Below are positions 7,922 to 18,127 of a stretch of DNA of 64,000 nt, in pieces. A program made the position numbers and the translations under genes. The notes under the pieces were generated by a model, which worked only from the letters and a program-made list of their open reading frames with translations, searched no databases and had not been told where the DNA came from. Numbering within the stretch: the stretch's first letter is position 1; the number at the start of each line of letters is the position of its first letter. The DNA comes from Mucilaginibacter sp. OK283 (GTDB lineage Bacteria; Bacteroidota; Bacteroidia; Sphingobacteriales; Sphingobacteriaceae): NCBI RefSeq assembly GCF_900110415.1, contig NZ_FODR01000007.1, positions 1 to 64,000 of the forward strand. Direction: 5' to 3'.

Positions 7922-10351
7922 ATGATAAAGAATTATATCAAGATAGCCTTCCGTAATTTGCAGCGCAACAGGGTTTATTCCCTGATAAATATAGCCGGGC
8001 TTACTATTGGTATGGCGGCATGCCTGCTGGTTGCTACGGTGGTGATAGATGACCTATCCTATGATAGGCAATGGAAAAACGCGGATAATATTTACCGGGT
8101 AATAACGGTAGATAACAGCGATAAAAACTTAGTGGACAGATCTCCCCGAAGCTTTACCGGATTGGGGCCAAGCCTGAAAGCCAATTTTCCGGAGGTAAAG
8201 GGTTATTGCAGAATGGTAAACGGCGAGGACCGGTATAAACTGGGCGATAACAGAGACGGGGTTAACATTGTTGCACTGACAGCCGAACCGGGTGTTTGGG
8301 ATATGCTGGATTTTTCTGTAGTGCTTGGTAACCCTAAGAAGTTTGTTCCCGGGTATCCCAACCTTGTAATCACCGAAAAAATAAGGAAGCAGTATTTTGC
8401 TAACGTAAATCCTATAGGGAAAACGATAACGGATATTCCTGATTTTGGCAAAGGGAAAACATATATTATTACCGGTATTATAAAAGATATTCCTTCAAAT
8501 ACCCATTTACGTGCAGATATGCTGGTTTTAAAAGACCATGATGCCGACTATAACCAGCTTAATAAAGATGGTTCTGGTACATTTGCTTCGCAATACGTTA
8601 TGCTAAAACAGGGTGCTTCGGTAAAAACGTTTAGTGCCAAGGTTAATAAATGGTACGCGCAATTTACAAAGGAAAACAGCAGGAATGTTAGCTATGAATT
8701 CCAACCGATAACAGATGTTTATTTAAAGTCTGATTTTGGGGGATATCAGCGTGTACAGGGTAAAATAAGCAATGTATACATCTTCAGCGGCATCACCGTG
8801 TTGTTATTGATTATTGCCTGCATCAACTTTATCAATTTAACCACCGCACGCGCGTTAAAACGGATAGCCGAAGTAGGGATCCGTAAAGTACTTGGCGCTG
8901 CCAGGTCCGATTTAATTGCCCAATTTTTGTTCGAGTCGATTTTGTTTTTTGTTATCTCTTTTGCCATAGGCATATTTGTTTACAGCATATTACTTAACCC
9001 GGTCGAAAACTATTTAGGATATAAGCTAACGTTGACACTATCCCGTAACATCGGCATGTTTTCGGCAATATGCGGGGTGGTTTTACTGGTGAGTTTATTA
9101 ACCGGGTTATACCCGGCTTTACTTTTATCGGGGCGCTTACCGGCAACGGCTTTAAAGGGTAATACTGGCGTCCAACAGGGTAGCGGTGTATTGCGTAAAG
9201 CCTTGGTTGTCGTGCAATTCACTATATCTGTAGCAGTATTGATTTGTACCATTGTTGTTCAAAAACAACTTAAGTTTATCAATAATAAAGATTTAGGGTA
9301 CGATAAAAATAACCTGCTGCGTATTAACGAAACAGATTTGGGTACAAGTGGCGATGCCTTTAAACAAGAGGTGTTAAAAATTGCCGGCGTCGAAAATGCC
9401 AGTATCAGTACTTGGTACCCATCCGGCGGCGGCGGCTTTATGACAACAATGGTTGATGATCCTAATCAAAAGGGCAATAAAATTCAGGCCACTTATATCA
9501 AAGCTGATGTGGATTTGGTCAGTACTTTAAAACTCCAATTGCAGAAGGGACGGTTGTTTAGCAATAAATTTGGAAATGATGCTTTAAACTCGGATTCATT
9601 AATGCAAAAAAGTATGGAGAAGTTTGAGGAAGCGCAAAAAACGCAACCTGTTTTAATTACAGCTTATACAGCGCAGGCGTTCAATATCAAAGAATTAAAC
9701 AAGCCTATATTAAACATGCGCGGGATACCGGTGGGTATTATTAAAGATTTCAATAACGAATCGCTTAAAATTGCGATGTCGCCAACACTAATTGTAGCCG
9801 ATAATAAAATTACCTATGGCAGTATGCTGATGAGAGTGCAGCCTGGTAGCCAGAAGCAGGTATTAACCAACGTTGATAAACTATGGAAGCAATTTTTCCC
9901 AGGTAAAATATTTGAATACCGATGGGTAAACGATTTGTTGCAGGAGCAATATAAGGCCGATAATAAATTGCAGCAGCTTTTTACATTATTCAGTTTCCTG
10001 ATTGCATTTATGGCATGTATGGGGCTATTTGGCCTGGCAACGTTTACTGCCGAGCAGCGCATTAAAGAAATTGGCATTCGTAAGGTTTTGGGCGCCTCGG
10101 TAACATCAATCACCACTTTGCTATCAATTGATTTTGTGAAGCTTGTGCTGGTAGCAATTGTAATAGCCGCGCCGATAGCCTGGTTGAGCATTGGTAAATG
10201 GCTGCAGACTTATGCTTACCGAATAAAACCCGATATTGGCCTGGTATTTATCTCGGGAACAATTGCTATAGTTATGGCACTGATGGCGGTTGGTTATCAC
10301 ACCATAAAAGCTGCCACAGCCAACCCGGTTAAAAGTTTAAAGAGCGAATAG
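7922..10351 (+). CDS. FtsX/MacB-like ABC transporter permease, P4
   Basis: Permease of 809 residues. First coupling motif AEVGIRKVLGAA near 315, second KEIGIRKVLGAS near 715. The second periplasmic domain has an extra acidic and glutamine-rich stretch (DSLMQKSMEKFEEAQKTQP) not seen in neighbours, then GIIKDFNNESLKIAM. It lacks the APSS motif of P2, P3, P5, P6 and P8, having YPSGGGGFMTTM at the equivalent place. The last membrane segment is preceded by RIKPDIGLVFISG rather than the common SWWIF/QWWVF, so the final periplasmic loop differs. C-terminus ANPVKSLKSE. Confidence 0.94.
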   Translation: MIKNYIKIAFRNLQRNRVYSLINIAGLTIGMAACLLVATVVIDDLSYDRQWKNADNIYRVITVDNSDKNLVDRSPRSFTGLGPSLKANFPEVKGYCRMVNGEDRYKLGDNRDGVNIVALTAEPGVWDMLDFSVVLGNPKKFVPGYPNLVITEKIRKQYFANVNPIGKTITDIPDFGKGKTYIITGIIKDIPSNTHLRADMLVLKDHDADYNQLNKDGSGTFASQYVMLKQGASVKTFSAKVNKWYAQFTKENSRNVSYEFQPITDVYLKSDFGGYQRVQGKISNVYIFSGITVLLLIIACINFINLTTARALKRIAEVGIRKVLGAARSDLIAQFLFESILFFVISFAIGIFVYSILLNPVENYLGYKLTLTLSRNIGMFSAICGVVLLVSLLTGLYPALLLSGRLPATALKGNTGVQQGSGVLRKALVVVQFTISVAVLICTIVVQKQLKFINNKDLGYDKNNLLRINETDLGTSGDAFKQEVLKIAGVENASISTWYPSGGGGFMTTMVDDPNQKGNKIQATYIKADVDLVSTLKLQLQKGRLFSNKFGNDALNSDSLMQKSMEKFEEAQKTQPVLITAYTAQAFNIKELNKPILNMRGIPVGIIKDFNNESLKIAMSPTLIVADNKITYGSMLMRVQPGSQKQVLTNVDKLWKQFFPGKIFEYRWVNDLLQEQYKADNKLQQLFTLFSFLIAFMACMGLFGLATFTAEQRIKEIGIRKVLGASVTSITTLLSIDFVKLVLVAIVIAAPIAWLSIGKWLQTYAYRIKPDIGLVFISGTIAIVMALMAVGYHTIKAATANPVKSLKSE

Positions 10352-10354
10352 GTT

Positions 10355-10462
10355 GTTCATTGGTTCACTGGTTCATTGGTTTTGCCTGACTGGCGTTGAT
10401 GTGTTAAGGACGATGCCAAAGCTAATGAACAATACCACTAATGAACCATTGAACTAATGAAC
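10355..10462. repeat. inverted repeat between P4 and P5
   Basis: Left arm 10355-10380 and right arm 10437-10462 pair at about 23 of 26 positions. Both are made of the same GTTCATTGGTTCAC/AATGAAC words as the P3-P4 element, but the arms are shorter and less perfect and the 56-bp centre is unrelated apart from an AAAGCTAATGAACAATAC segment also found in the P3-P4 spacer. It begins 3 bp after the P4 stop codon. Confidence 0.8.
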
Positions 10463-10477
10463 TAATGAACTAAAGCG

Positions 10478-12877
10478 ATGATTAAAAGCTACTTAAAAAT
10501 AGCCTGGCGTAATTTGTGGAAGCACAAATTTTATACACTTATTAATGTAATCGGCTTATCCATGGGGATAGCGTGCAGCATTATTCTGTTCCAGTTTATA
10601 AGCTATCACCTAAGTTTCGATGCTTATCATCACAACAAAAAATCGTTATATAAAATAGTTGAACAGCTGCATCTTGAGGATGGCACTACACTATATGAAA
10701 AAGGCGCGCCAATGGTGTTGGCCCGCGCTGTTAAAACAGCATTGCCGCAGATAAAAGACGCGGCCGTTTTGGTTCAAAAGCGTTCTTTCACCATCTCGGT
10801 TCCGCAAGGCAACGGGGCGGAGAAGAAGCTGTTTTATGAAAAAGAGAATGTTGGCCTTGCCGATAAGCACTGGTTTAACATGCTTGACTATACGTGGCTC
10901 TCTGGCAGTGCCGAAACTGCATTTAATGACCCGGATAATGCGGTTATCACCCAAAAATTGGCGCTAAAATATTTTGGTACCGACGATGCTGTTGGCCGGG
11001 TTATCCGCCTGGATAGCAAGCACAATTTTAAGGTGACCGGGGTATTGGCCAATAATGTGGATAATACCGATTTTAAGTGCGATATGTTTTTATCGTTAAC
11101 CGCCCTTAAAACTCTTTATCCTGATGTTCAAAAAGATTTCCAGGAAAGCTGGTATTGGGAAGACTCACGGAATGTTATATTTCTGCAATTACCGCCAAAT
11201 TTGTCGCCCCAAAAGGTTGAGGCTACCATACCTAAACTGATGGATAAGGAAGCGGCAAAAACCTTCAAATACTTTTTGCAACCCATAAATGAGGTGCATT
11301 TTGATGGCCGGTATAGTGGCGTAATACAAAAATCGTTGTTAAGCACGCTGAGCATTGTTGGTTTATTGCTTATTGTGATAGCTTGTGTGAATTTTGTTAA
11401 TATGGCAACCGCCCAAAGCTTTAAACGTGCCAAAGAAATAGGCACCCGTAAAGTTTTAGGCAGTACCCCGGTTGCCATATTCATCCAGTTTATTACAGAA
11501 ACGGCATTAATAGTTTTGGCCGCCGGGCTGATAGCTGTCTTATCAGTTTGGATGTTTTTACCGGTTTTAAATTCCTGGCTGCAAACAACGCTTACATTTA
11601 ATTTTACGCACGATAAAATCCTGTTTGTTTTTATTGCCCTATCCATGCTGATAATTACCATTGCTGCAGGGTTTTACCCAGCTTTGGTATTGAGCAGGTT
11701 TAAACCTGTAAATGCGTTGAAAAACCAGGTTGGCGGGTATTCAAAGGCTGCCGGGTTTAGCCGCAAAAGCCTTATCGTTATTCAAAATGTAATTGCGCAG
11801 GTGCTTATTATCGGTACCATTATTATCACCATGCAGGTGCGCTACCTAAAGACCGCCGACCTTGGTTTTAATAAAACGGGTGTAGTAATGCTTCCGTTGC
11901 CCGATTTTGACAAGAGTAAGACTGATTTTTTCCGTAACCAGCTACTGGCCAACCCCACTATTAGCGCTGTTTCTTTTTGTTACCGGGCACCGTCCTCAAC
12001 AGCCGATAAAGGCGGATCGATAAAGTACGAGGGGAGGGATTGGGAAAAGTTTGTAGGCCGTACATTGATGGGCGATGCAGGCTATGCCAAAACATTCGGC
12101 TTGCAGATTATAGCGGGCAGAAATATTGCCGAGGCAGATTCGGCCAAAGAGTACCTGGTGAACGAGCAACTGGTTAAACAATTAGGTATCAAAGATCCCC
12201 AGAAGATAATTGGCCACGAATTTACCGCCGGAGACCTGACTGATAAACCCGGTACCATTGTTGGGGTTGTGAAAGATTTTCACGCCAAATCGCTTTACAA
12301 AGTAATAGAACCGTCGTATATCAGTACTTTCCGCACCCAGTATCAGTACGCAGGTGTAAGGATCGGTCTGAAAAACCGTTCTGTTGCATTATCACAAATC
12401 CAAAAAGTATTTCAATCGGTATTCCCAGAAAATGTATTTGAATACCGTTTCCTGGATGAACAGATCAATGATTTTTATCAAAAAGAAGACTTGCTGAACA
12501 AACTTATTACCTCCAGTGCCGTTATCGCCATTTTTATCAGCTGTTTGGGCCTTTTAGGGCTAATATCGCTGCTCACTATGCAGCGCACCAAAGAAATAGG
12601 CATCCGTAAAGTGCTTGGTGCATCGGTAACCAATATCACCGCATTACTCTCTGCCGATTTTATTAAACTGGTTGCTATTGCCGTTGTAGTAGCATCGCCC
12701 ATAGCCTGGCTAACCATGAGTAAATACCTGCAGGATTTTGCTTACCGGATAGCTATTCAATGGTGGGTATTTGCATTGGCTGCTGCCTTATCTGTGCTGA
12801 TAGCATTTGCAACAGTATGTTATCAATCGCTTAAAGCGGCAATGGCCAACCCGGTTGAAAGTTTGCGAAACGAATAG
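10478..12877 (+). CDS. FtsX/MacB-like ABC transporter permease, P5
   Basis: Permease of 799 residues. First coupling motif KEIGTRKVLGST near 318 (Thr in place of Ile/Val), second KEIGIRKVLGAS near 704. The first periplasmic domain carries ALKYFGTDDAVGR, the second RAPSSTADKGGSIKY and GVVKDFHAKSLYKVI, placing it with P2, P3, P6 and P8. Residues 40-52 (ISYHLSFDAYHHN) closely resemble P8. C-terminus ANPVESLRNE. It probably ends the first transcription unit, because a long hairpin and a promoter-like region follow. Confidence 0.94.
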   Translation: MIKSYLKIAWRNLWKHKFYTLINVIGLSMGIACSIILFQFISYHLSFDAYHHNKKSLYKIVEQLHLEDGTTLYEKGAPMVLARAVKTALPQIKDAAVLVQKRSFTISVPQGNGAEKKLFYEKENVGLADKHWFNMLDYTWLSGSAETAFNDPDNAVITQKLALKYFGTDDAVGRVIRLDSKHNFKVTGVLANNVDNTDFKCDMFLSLTALKTLYPDVQKDFQESWYWEDSRNVIFLQLPPNLSPQKVEATIPKLMDKEAAKTFKYFLQPINEVHFDGRYSGVIQKSLLSTLSIVGLLLIVIACVNFVNMATAQSFKRAKEIGTRKVLGSTPVAIFIQFITETALIVLAAGLIAVLSVWMFLPVLNSWLQTTLTFNFTHDKILFVFIALSMLIITIAAGFYPALVLSRFKPVNALKNQVGGYSKAAGFSRKSLIVIQNVIAQVLIIGTIIITMQVRYLKTADLGFNKTGVVMLPLPDFDKSKTDFFRNQLLANPTISAVSFCYRAPSSTADKGGSIKYEGRDWEKFVGRTLMGDAGYAKTFGLQIIAGRNIAEADSAKEYLVNEQLVKQLGIKDPQKIIGHEFTAGDLTDKPGTIVGVVKDFHAKSLYKVIEPSYISTFRTQYQYAGVRIGLKNRSVALSQIQKVFQSVFPENVFEYRFLDEQINDFYQKEDLLNKLITSSAVIAIFISCLGLLGLISLLTMQRTKEIGIRKVLGASVTNITALLSADFIKLVAIAVVVASPIAWLTMSKYLQDFAYRIAIQWWVFALAAALSVLIAFATVCYQSLKAAMANPVESLRNE

Positions 12878-12886
12878 TGTTGAGGT

Positions 12887-12961
12887 TGAAAGGCCAAAGG
12901 TGAAAGGTTGTTTAAGGTTAATGTGGCCTTTTACTTTTTACCTTTCGCCTTTTACCTTTCA
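12887..12961 (+). terminator. inverted repeat after P5, possible terminator
   Basis: Left arm 12887-12908 and right arm 12940-12961 (ACCTTTCGCCTTTTACCTTT plus CA) pair at about 19 of 22 positions, with a 31-bp loop, starting 9 bp after the P5 stop. The words AAGGTGAAAGG/CCTTTCACCTT are a different repeat family from the neighbouring spacers. There is no run of T at the 3' side, so termination is inferred from hairpin strength and from the promoter-like sequence that follows. Confidence 0.5.
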
Positions 12962-12994
12962 CACTGTATCATTACCGTACACCCACTGTTACAC

Positions 12995-13012
12995 TTACGA
13001 ACATGTTCGTAA
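12995..13012. promoter_or_regulatory. 18-bp perfect palindrome, candidate operator
   Basis: TTACGAACATGTTCGTAA is a perfect 18-bp palindrome in the 220-bp P5-P6 gap, about 44 bp upstream of the TTGGTATG box before P6. On the opposite strand the wider region reads TGTTCGTAAGTG and then GTACGGT; the P9-P10 gap has TGTTCGCCAGTG and GTACGGT. The shared words suggest one DNA-binding regulator acts at both places. The regulator is unknown and not encoded here. Confidence 0.5.
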
Positions 13013-13055
13013 ATTTCACCGAATATAACTTATTTATTATCAGGTATTTAATGTT

Positions 13056-13070
13056 TTGGTATGTGTTTTA
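13056..13070 (+). promoter_or_regulatory. TTGGTATG box, sigma-54-like promoter candidate for P6
   Basis: TTGGTATGTGTTTTA lies 27 bp before the ATG of P6 and matches TTGGTACGGGTTTTA before P10 at 13 of 15 positions. The first half resembles the -24 element of sigma-54 promoters (TTGGCACG). The -12 GC expected in the classical consensus is not present, so the assignment is tentative. Confidence 0.35.
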
Positions 13071-13097
13071 AACCATGTGTACAAATCTGCATATCAC

Positions 13098-15518
13098 ATG
13101 TTCAAAAATTACATCAAAATAGCGTGGCGTAATATAGTTAGGCACAAGGCCTATTCAAGTATAAATATAGCCGGGCTTACGGTTGGTATAGCCGCTTGTT
13201 TGCTCATTTTTGTTATCATTAATTTTGAGCTGAGCTTTGATAAATTTCAGCCCAACTACAAAAACATATACCACGTTGTAACCCAGGAAAAACACGAATC
13301 GGACCTTACTTATAATCCGGGTATTGCAGTGCCTGCTACTGAGGCCCTTCGGTTAGATTTTCCGCAGGCAAAGGTAGCAGCCTTAAACAGCAGCTACGGC
13401 AGCCAGATAACCGTTCCCGAAGTTGCAGGCACAGGTTCAGGCGATAAAAAATTTACCGAAAACCTGGGCGTTTTATTCATTGAACCTCAATTCTTTGACA
13501 TTTTTAGTTCAAAATGGTTGGCCGGCACCGCCTCGGTTTTAAAAGATCCGGATATGGCAGTGATTGACAAAAGCATGGCCAATAAATACTTTGGCGACTG
13601 GAAAAATGCAGTTGGCAAAACCCTTAAAATGGACAACGTTATAACGCTTAAAGTTGCCGGGGTTATTGAAGACGCGCCTGTTAATACCGACTTTCCGTTT
13701 AAAATAATGGTATCGTTTGTGAGTTGGAAAGCGCACGGCAAAGATTACAACTACAGCGGCGAATGGGGATCGACAAGTAGCAATCACCAGGTGTTTATGC
13801 TAATGCCCCCCAATATTACCGCCGATAATGTTGGTAAGCAGCTGGAAGCTTTTTCGCGCAAGCACTTTAAAAAAGGAATTTCTGAAACCCACATCCTGGC
13901 CCAACCATTATCACTGTTTCATTTTGACACCCGTTTTGGTAACCCGCTGGCAGACCATACCATGAGTTACGCCACTTTGCGTACCATATCGCTCATCGCA
14001 TTACTGATTATCGTAATGGCCTCCATCAATTTTATAAACCTATCTACAGCGCAATCCGTTGGCCGCTCAAAAGAAGTGGGTATCCGCAAAGTGTTAGGAA
14101 GCACACGTAAGCAATTGATAGCCCAGGTTATTGGCGAAACTACGCTGGTGGTTTTCTTTTCCGTAGTGCTGGCTTTAGGTATAGCAAAGTTGGCTATGCC
14201 ACAACTTAAAAGCATTGCCAATGTACCCGAAAGCATTGGTTTATTTACTGCCGAAAACCTGCTGTTTTTACTTGTTGTAATGATAGTTGTCATTGTGTTG
14301 TCGGGCATTTACCCGGCTATGGTCGTATCAGGTTTCAAACCGGTTTTAGCTTTGAAAAATAAGATCACCGCTGCTTCAATTGGCGGCATTCCGTTACGCA
14401 GGGCGCTGGTTATTACTCAGTTTGCGATATCTCAATTGTTAATGATTGGCACTATAGTGGCCATGAACCAAATGGATTTTGTAAACAAGGCCGATCTTGG
14501 CTTTAATAAAGAAGCGGTACTCGTTATTCCCGGCTACACCGATAGCATCAGTCTGGGTAAAATGGTAGCCTATCGTCAACAGCTTATGCAAAATTCTGCT
14601 GTAAAATCGGTTAGTTTTAGCTCGGATGCACCTTCGTCAGAAAACAACTGGGGCACCAATTTTAATTTTAATAACAACACCAAAGATCCAGGCTTTAATA
14701 CCTATTTAAAATTTGGCGATGCCGACTATTTTAAAACCTTCGGGCTCCAATTTACCGCCGGCAGAGGATATGATGTAAGCGACACTGCCAGGCAGGTGGT
14801 GGTCAACGAAACATTTATCCATAAGTTGGGAATCCAAAATGCCGAAAGCGCAATTGGTAAAACCGTACGAATGGGTGGCAATGGAAGGTGGATGCCTATA
14901 ACCGGTGTAGTGAAGGATTTTAAAACCAACTCGCTGCGCGAAACTGTAAAGCCAATTGTTATCAGCCCTGCAAAAAAATTTGAAGGCAATGTTGCCATTA
15001 AAATCCAGACCAAAAACTTAAGTAAAACCGTTGCCGAATTACAAAAAATGTGGGAGAACACTTACCCCGAATATGCTTACAACGGCTATTTTCTGGATGA
15101 TAATATTGCTAAATTTTACCAGGCAGAAAACCAGATGGCCATGGTTTACAAAATATTTGCCGGCATAGCTATTTTTATTTCGTGCCTTGGTTTATACGGC
15201 CTGGTATCGTTTATGGCGGTGCAACGCACGAAAGAGGTTGGTATCCGCAAAGTATTAGGCGCATCGGTAAGCAGTATTGTTTACCTGTTTTCTAAAGAAT
15301 TTGTGGTGCTTATCGTTATCTCATTTGTAATTGCCATGCCATTGGCCTGGTACGTGATGACCGGCTGGCTACAAAACTTTGCCTATCGCATATCGTTAAG
15401 CGCCTGGATATTCCTGTTGGCCATGGCTTCATCAGTGGTCATTGCCTGGGTAACGGTAGGGTACAAGGCCGTGCGTGCGGCGTTGGCCAACCCGGTGAAA
15501 AGCTTGCGTAGCGAGTAG
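13098..15518 (+). CDS. FtsX/MacB-like ABC transporter permease, P6
   Basis: Permease of 806 residues from the ATG at 13098 (MFKNYIKIAWRN). An in-frame TTG at 13056 would add 14 residues, but that part overlaps the promoter-like box and lacks family similarity. First coupling motif KEVGIRKVLGST near 325, second KEVGIRKVLGAS near 711. The first periplasmic domain has NKYFGDWKNAVGK, the second DAPSSENNWGTNFNF and GVVKDFKTNSLRETV, as in P2, P3, P5 and P8. C-terminus ANPVKSLRSE. It is likely the first gene of a second transcription unit (P6-P9). Confidence 0.93.
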   Translation: MFKNYIKIAWRNIVRHKAYSSINIAGLTVGIAACLLIFVIINFELSFDKFQPNYKNIYHVVTQEKHESDLTYNPGIAVPATEALRLDFPQAKVAALNSSYGSQITVPEVAGTGSGDKKFTENLGVLFIEPQFFDIFSSKWLAGTASVLKDPDMAVIDKSMANKYFGDWKNAVGKTLKMDNVITLKVAGVIEDAPVNTDFPFKIMVSFVSWKAHGKDYNYSGEWGSTSSNHQVFMLMPPNITADNVGKQLEAFSRKHFKKGISETHILAQPLSLFHFDTRFGNPLADHTMSYATLRTISLIALLIIVMASINFINLSTAQSVGRSKEVGIRKVLGSTRKQLIAQVIGETTLVVFFSVVLALGIAKLAMPQLKSIANVPESIGLFTAENLLFLLVVMIVVIVLSGIYPAMVVSGFKPVLALKNKITAASIGGIPLRRALVITQFAISQLLMIGTIVAMNQMDFVNKADLGFNKEAVLVIPGYTDSISLGKMVAYRQQLMQNSAVKSVSFSSDAPSSENNWGTNFNFNNNTKDPGFNTYLKFGDADYFKTFGLQFTAGRGYDVSDTARQVVVNETFIHKLGIQNAESAIGKTVRMGGNGRWMPITGVVKDFKTNSLRETVKPIVISPAKKFEGNVAIKIQTKNLSKTVAELQKMWENTYPEYAYNGYFLDDNIAKFYQAENQMAMVYKIFAGIAIFISCLGLYGLVSFMAVQRTKEVGIRKVLGASVSSIVYLFSKEFVVLIVISFVIAMPLAWYVMTGWLQNFAYRISLSAWIFLLAMASSVVIAWVTVGYKAVRAALANPVKSLRSE

Positions 15519-15561
15519 TGGTGAGTGGTGAGTGGTGAGTGGTGAGTGGTGAGTGGTGAGT
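15519..15561. repeat. heptanucleotide tandem array (TGGTGAG)6
   Basis: Six perfect copies of TGGTGAG start directly after the TAG stop of P6. The unit is the same length as, and differs little from, the TGAGTTG array at the left edge of the window. Its position touching the stop codon implies expansion inside the spacer without harm to the gene. Confidence 0.93.
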
Positions 15562-15642
15562 AGAATTGGGCAAGCAAGTTAGAATTTAGGATTTGTGTAG
15601 GACTGGTAATTTTTAGGGTTTGGGATTTAGAATTTAATTATC

Positions 15643-18003
15643 ATGATAATGAACTTCCTGAAAACAACATTTCGTAGCTTGTTAAAAAACAAGGCTTACA
15701 GTTTTTTGAATATCGCGGGGCTTGCAATAGGCATTTCCTGTGCATCTATTATATTTCTGTGGGTTCAGGACGAGCTTACTTTTAACCATAACTTTCAAAA
15801 AAGGGATAACATTTATGTTATCTATGAAAATCAAACCTATGAAGGTAAGGTTTCTACTTTTCACGCTACGCCAGGCCCTATGGCCAAATCATTAGTCGCG
15901 GATATCCCAGGTATAAAAACAGCTGCCCGATCGGGCGGTACCGGTGATGTTTTGTTTTCTCTTGGAGATAAAGCAATTAACGAACAAGGAGATTATGCTG
16001 ATGCCGGGATATTTTCGATCCTGAAACTACCTTTTGTTTATGGCGATGCCAATAATGCTTTCCGTGATGTGCATTCGGTGGTGATTAATACAACCATGGC
16101 CAAAAAGTTTTTTGGCGATGCCAACCCGGTAGGCAAAACGCTTAAGATGAATAATGAGCAGGATTTTACTGTTACCGGTGTAATAAATGATCTGCCTAAA
16201 AATTCGACAATGCAGTTTCATTGGCTGGCGCCATTAAACGATATTGACCCTAAAAAGCCCTGGATGAAAGATTGGGGTGCTAACTGGGCGCATACTTACT
16301 TGGAGTTGGAGCCCAACGCCGATGTTAATGCAATTAATAAAAAACTGGCTAACTACATCGGAACCAAAAAAACGGGCAACAATACGCAATCATTTCTTTT
16401 TGCTATGAACGACTGGAATTTGCACAATAATTTCACCGATGGTAAAATGGATGGCGGTCGCATTGTGTATGTTCGTTTGTTTGCCATTATTGGTTTCATC
16501 ATATTATTCATAGCCTGTATCAATTTCATGAACCTGGCAACAGCGCGGTCAGAAAGGCGGGCCAAAGAAGTTGGAGTGCGTAAGGTGATGGGGGCTGGTA
16601 AAGGTAAACTCATCAGTCAGTTTATTGGCGAAGCATTGATTATGTCATTTATAGCAGTCGCCGTGGCTGTATTATTGGTTGCTTTAACACTGCCGGCTTT
16701 TAATAACCTGGTTCAAAAAGAGCTGGCCCTTAACCTGTTTGCTGCCGGTCATGTTATTTACTTGATAGCGATAGGTACAATTACAGGCTTACTTGCAGGT
16801 AGCTATCCGGCTTTTTACTTGTCATCTTTTAACCCTATAACGGTGTTAAAAAGTATCAAAATAAAGTCAAGTACAAGCTCGGGCCTTATCAGGCAAAGCC
16901 TGGTGGTTATTCAATTTTCAATTTCGATTATTTTGATTATCGGTACTGTGGTAATCTATCAACAGATACAGCACGTAAAAAACCGCAAACTGGGATTTAA
17001 TAAAAATGACCTGATTAGCATCGGCACGCAAGGTAAACTGGTTGACCACTTCCTTGCAGTTTACAACGAATTAAAAGAAACAGGTTTAGTTGAGGACGCT
17101 GCGTTGAGTGACTATCCCGCTTTAGAGATTTGGAGCAATACCGATAATTACTCGTGGGAAGGCAAGGATGCATCAAAAAATCCATTGATAAGCCTGGAGA
17201 ATGTTAACGACCATTTTTTATCAACCATGGGTATGAAGCTGGCTTCCGGCAGGAATTTCCATTCAAATGAAACTACTGATAATAATAACGTGATCATCAA
17301 CGAAGCCTTTGCCAAACAAATGGGTAAACAAGGACATGTTGGAGCTATTATAACAGAAGGTGGCTCAAAACGATTAACTGTAACCGGCATAGTTAAAAAT
17401 TTCCTCTACAATGATATGTACGCCGCCAGTGCCCCCATGTTATTATATAATCATACCGACGGAGCCCGCTTTTTAACCATAAGGTTTAAACACGGAGCAA
17501 ATTTGCCGGATGTGTTGAGCAAAGTTGGCAGTATAATTAAATCAAATAATCCCGGCTATCCCTTCGATTATAAATTTATTGACGACGAATTTGACCTGAT
17601 ATTTAAAACCGAAACACTTACCGGAACACTGGCAGGCGTTTTTGCGTCGCTGGCTATATTTATATCCTGCCTGGGCTTATTTGGCCTGGCCGCGTACACT
17701 GCCGAGCGGAGGATAAAGGAAATAGGCATCCGCAAAGTTTTGGGTGCCAGCGTTGCCGGTTTAACCGGCTTATTATCAAAAGATTTTTTACAATTGGTAG
17801 GTATTTCATGCCTCATAGCATTCCCGGTAGCCTGGTGGGCCACCACCAACTGGCTGCAAAATTATCAATACCGGGTAAGCATTCATTGGTGGGTATTTGC
17901 TGCCGCGGGTATTACAACCGCGCTTATTGCCCTGGCAACTGTAAGTTTCCAGGCGATAAAAGCTGCGTTAAGTAACCCGGTTAAAAGTTTGAGAAATGAG
18001 TGA
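15643..18003 (+). CDS. FtsX/MacB-like ABC transporter permease, P7
   Basis: The shortest permease of the array at 786 residues. First coupling motif KEVGVRKVMGAG near 308, second KEIGIRKVLGAS near 691. The first periplasmic domain has AKKFFGDANPVGK. In the second the usual VKDF motif is GIVKNFLYNDMYAAS, with Asp replaced by Asn. Residues 43-60 (DELTFNHNFQKRDNIYVI) also differ from the consensus YDxFH..xDRIYRV. It is therefore among the more divergent members. The start may be ATG 15643 (MIMNFLKT) or ATG 15649; the second gives an N-terminus closer to the family. Leader of the TTTAGGATTTAG type, as for P1 and P14. Confidence 0.93.
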   Translation: MIMNFLKTTFRSLLKNKAYSFLNIAGLAIGISCASIIFLWVQDELTFNHNFQKRDNIYVIYENQTYEGKVSTFHATPGPMAKSLVADIPGIKTAARSGGTGDVLFSLGDKAINEQGDYADAGIFSILKLPFVYGDANNAFRDVHSVVINTTMAKKFFGDANPVGKTLKMNNEQDFTVTGVINDLPKNSTMQFHWLAPLNDIDPKKPWMKDWGANWAHTYLELEPNADVNAINKKLANYIGTKKTGNNTQSFLFAMNDWNLHNNFTDGKMDGGRIVYVRLFAIIGFIILFIACINFMNLATARSERRAKEVGVRKVMGAGKGKLISQFIGEALIMSFIAVAVAVLLVALTLPAFNNLVQKELALNLFAAGHVIYLIAIGTITGLLAGSYPAFYLSSFNPITVLKSIKIKSSTSSGLIRQSLVVIQFSISIILIIGTVVIYQQIQHVKNRKLGFNKNDLISIGTQGKLVDHFLAVYNELKETGLVEDAALSDYPALEIWSNTDNYSWEGKDASKNPLISLENVNDHFLSTMGMKLASGRNFHSNETTDNNNVIINEAFAKQMGKQGHVGAIITEGGSKRLTVTGIVKNFLYNDMYAASAPMLLYNHTDGARFLTIRFKHGANLPDVLSKVGSIIKSNNPGYPFDYKFIDDEFDLIFKTETLTGTLAGVFASLAIFISCLGLFGLAAYTAERRIKEIGIRKVLGASVAGLTGLLSKDFLQLVGISCLIAFPVAWWATTNWLQNYQYRVSIHWWVFAAAGITTALIALATVSFQAIKAALSNPVKSLRNE

Positions 18004-18127
18004 TTTAAGTCATGAGGTCATTAGCCCAACGTCGTCAGTTCATTGAACGCAGCGGCAAATAATTTAACGAGTATACGATATAAATCATCAATAACAGTAA
18101 AGTGAAATAACTAATTGACTAAACGAA

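Noticed and set aside
13056..13097. Upstream TTG start for P6
   Set aside because: The added residues are unlike the family and overlap the promoter-like box; ATG 13098 gives the standard N-terminus.
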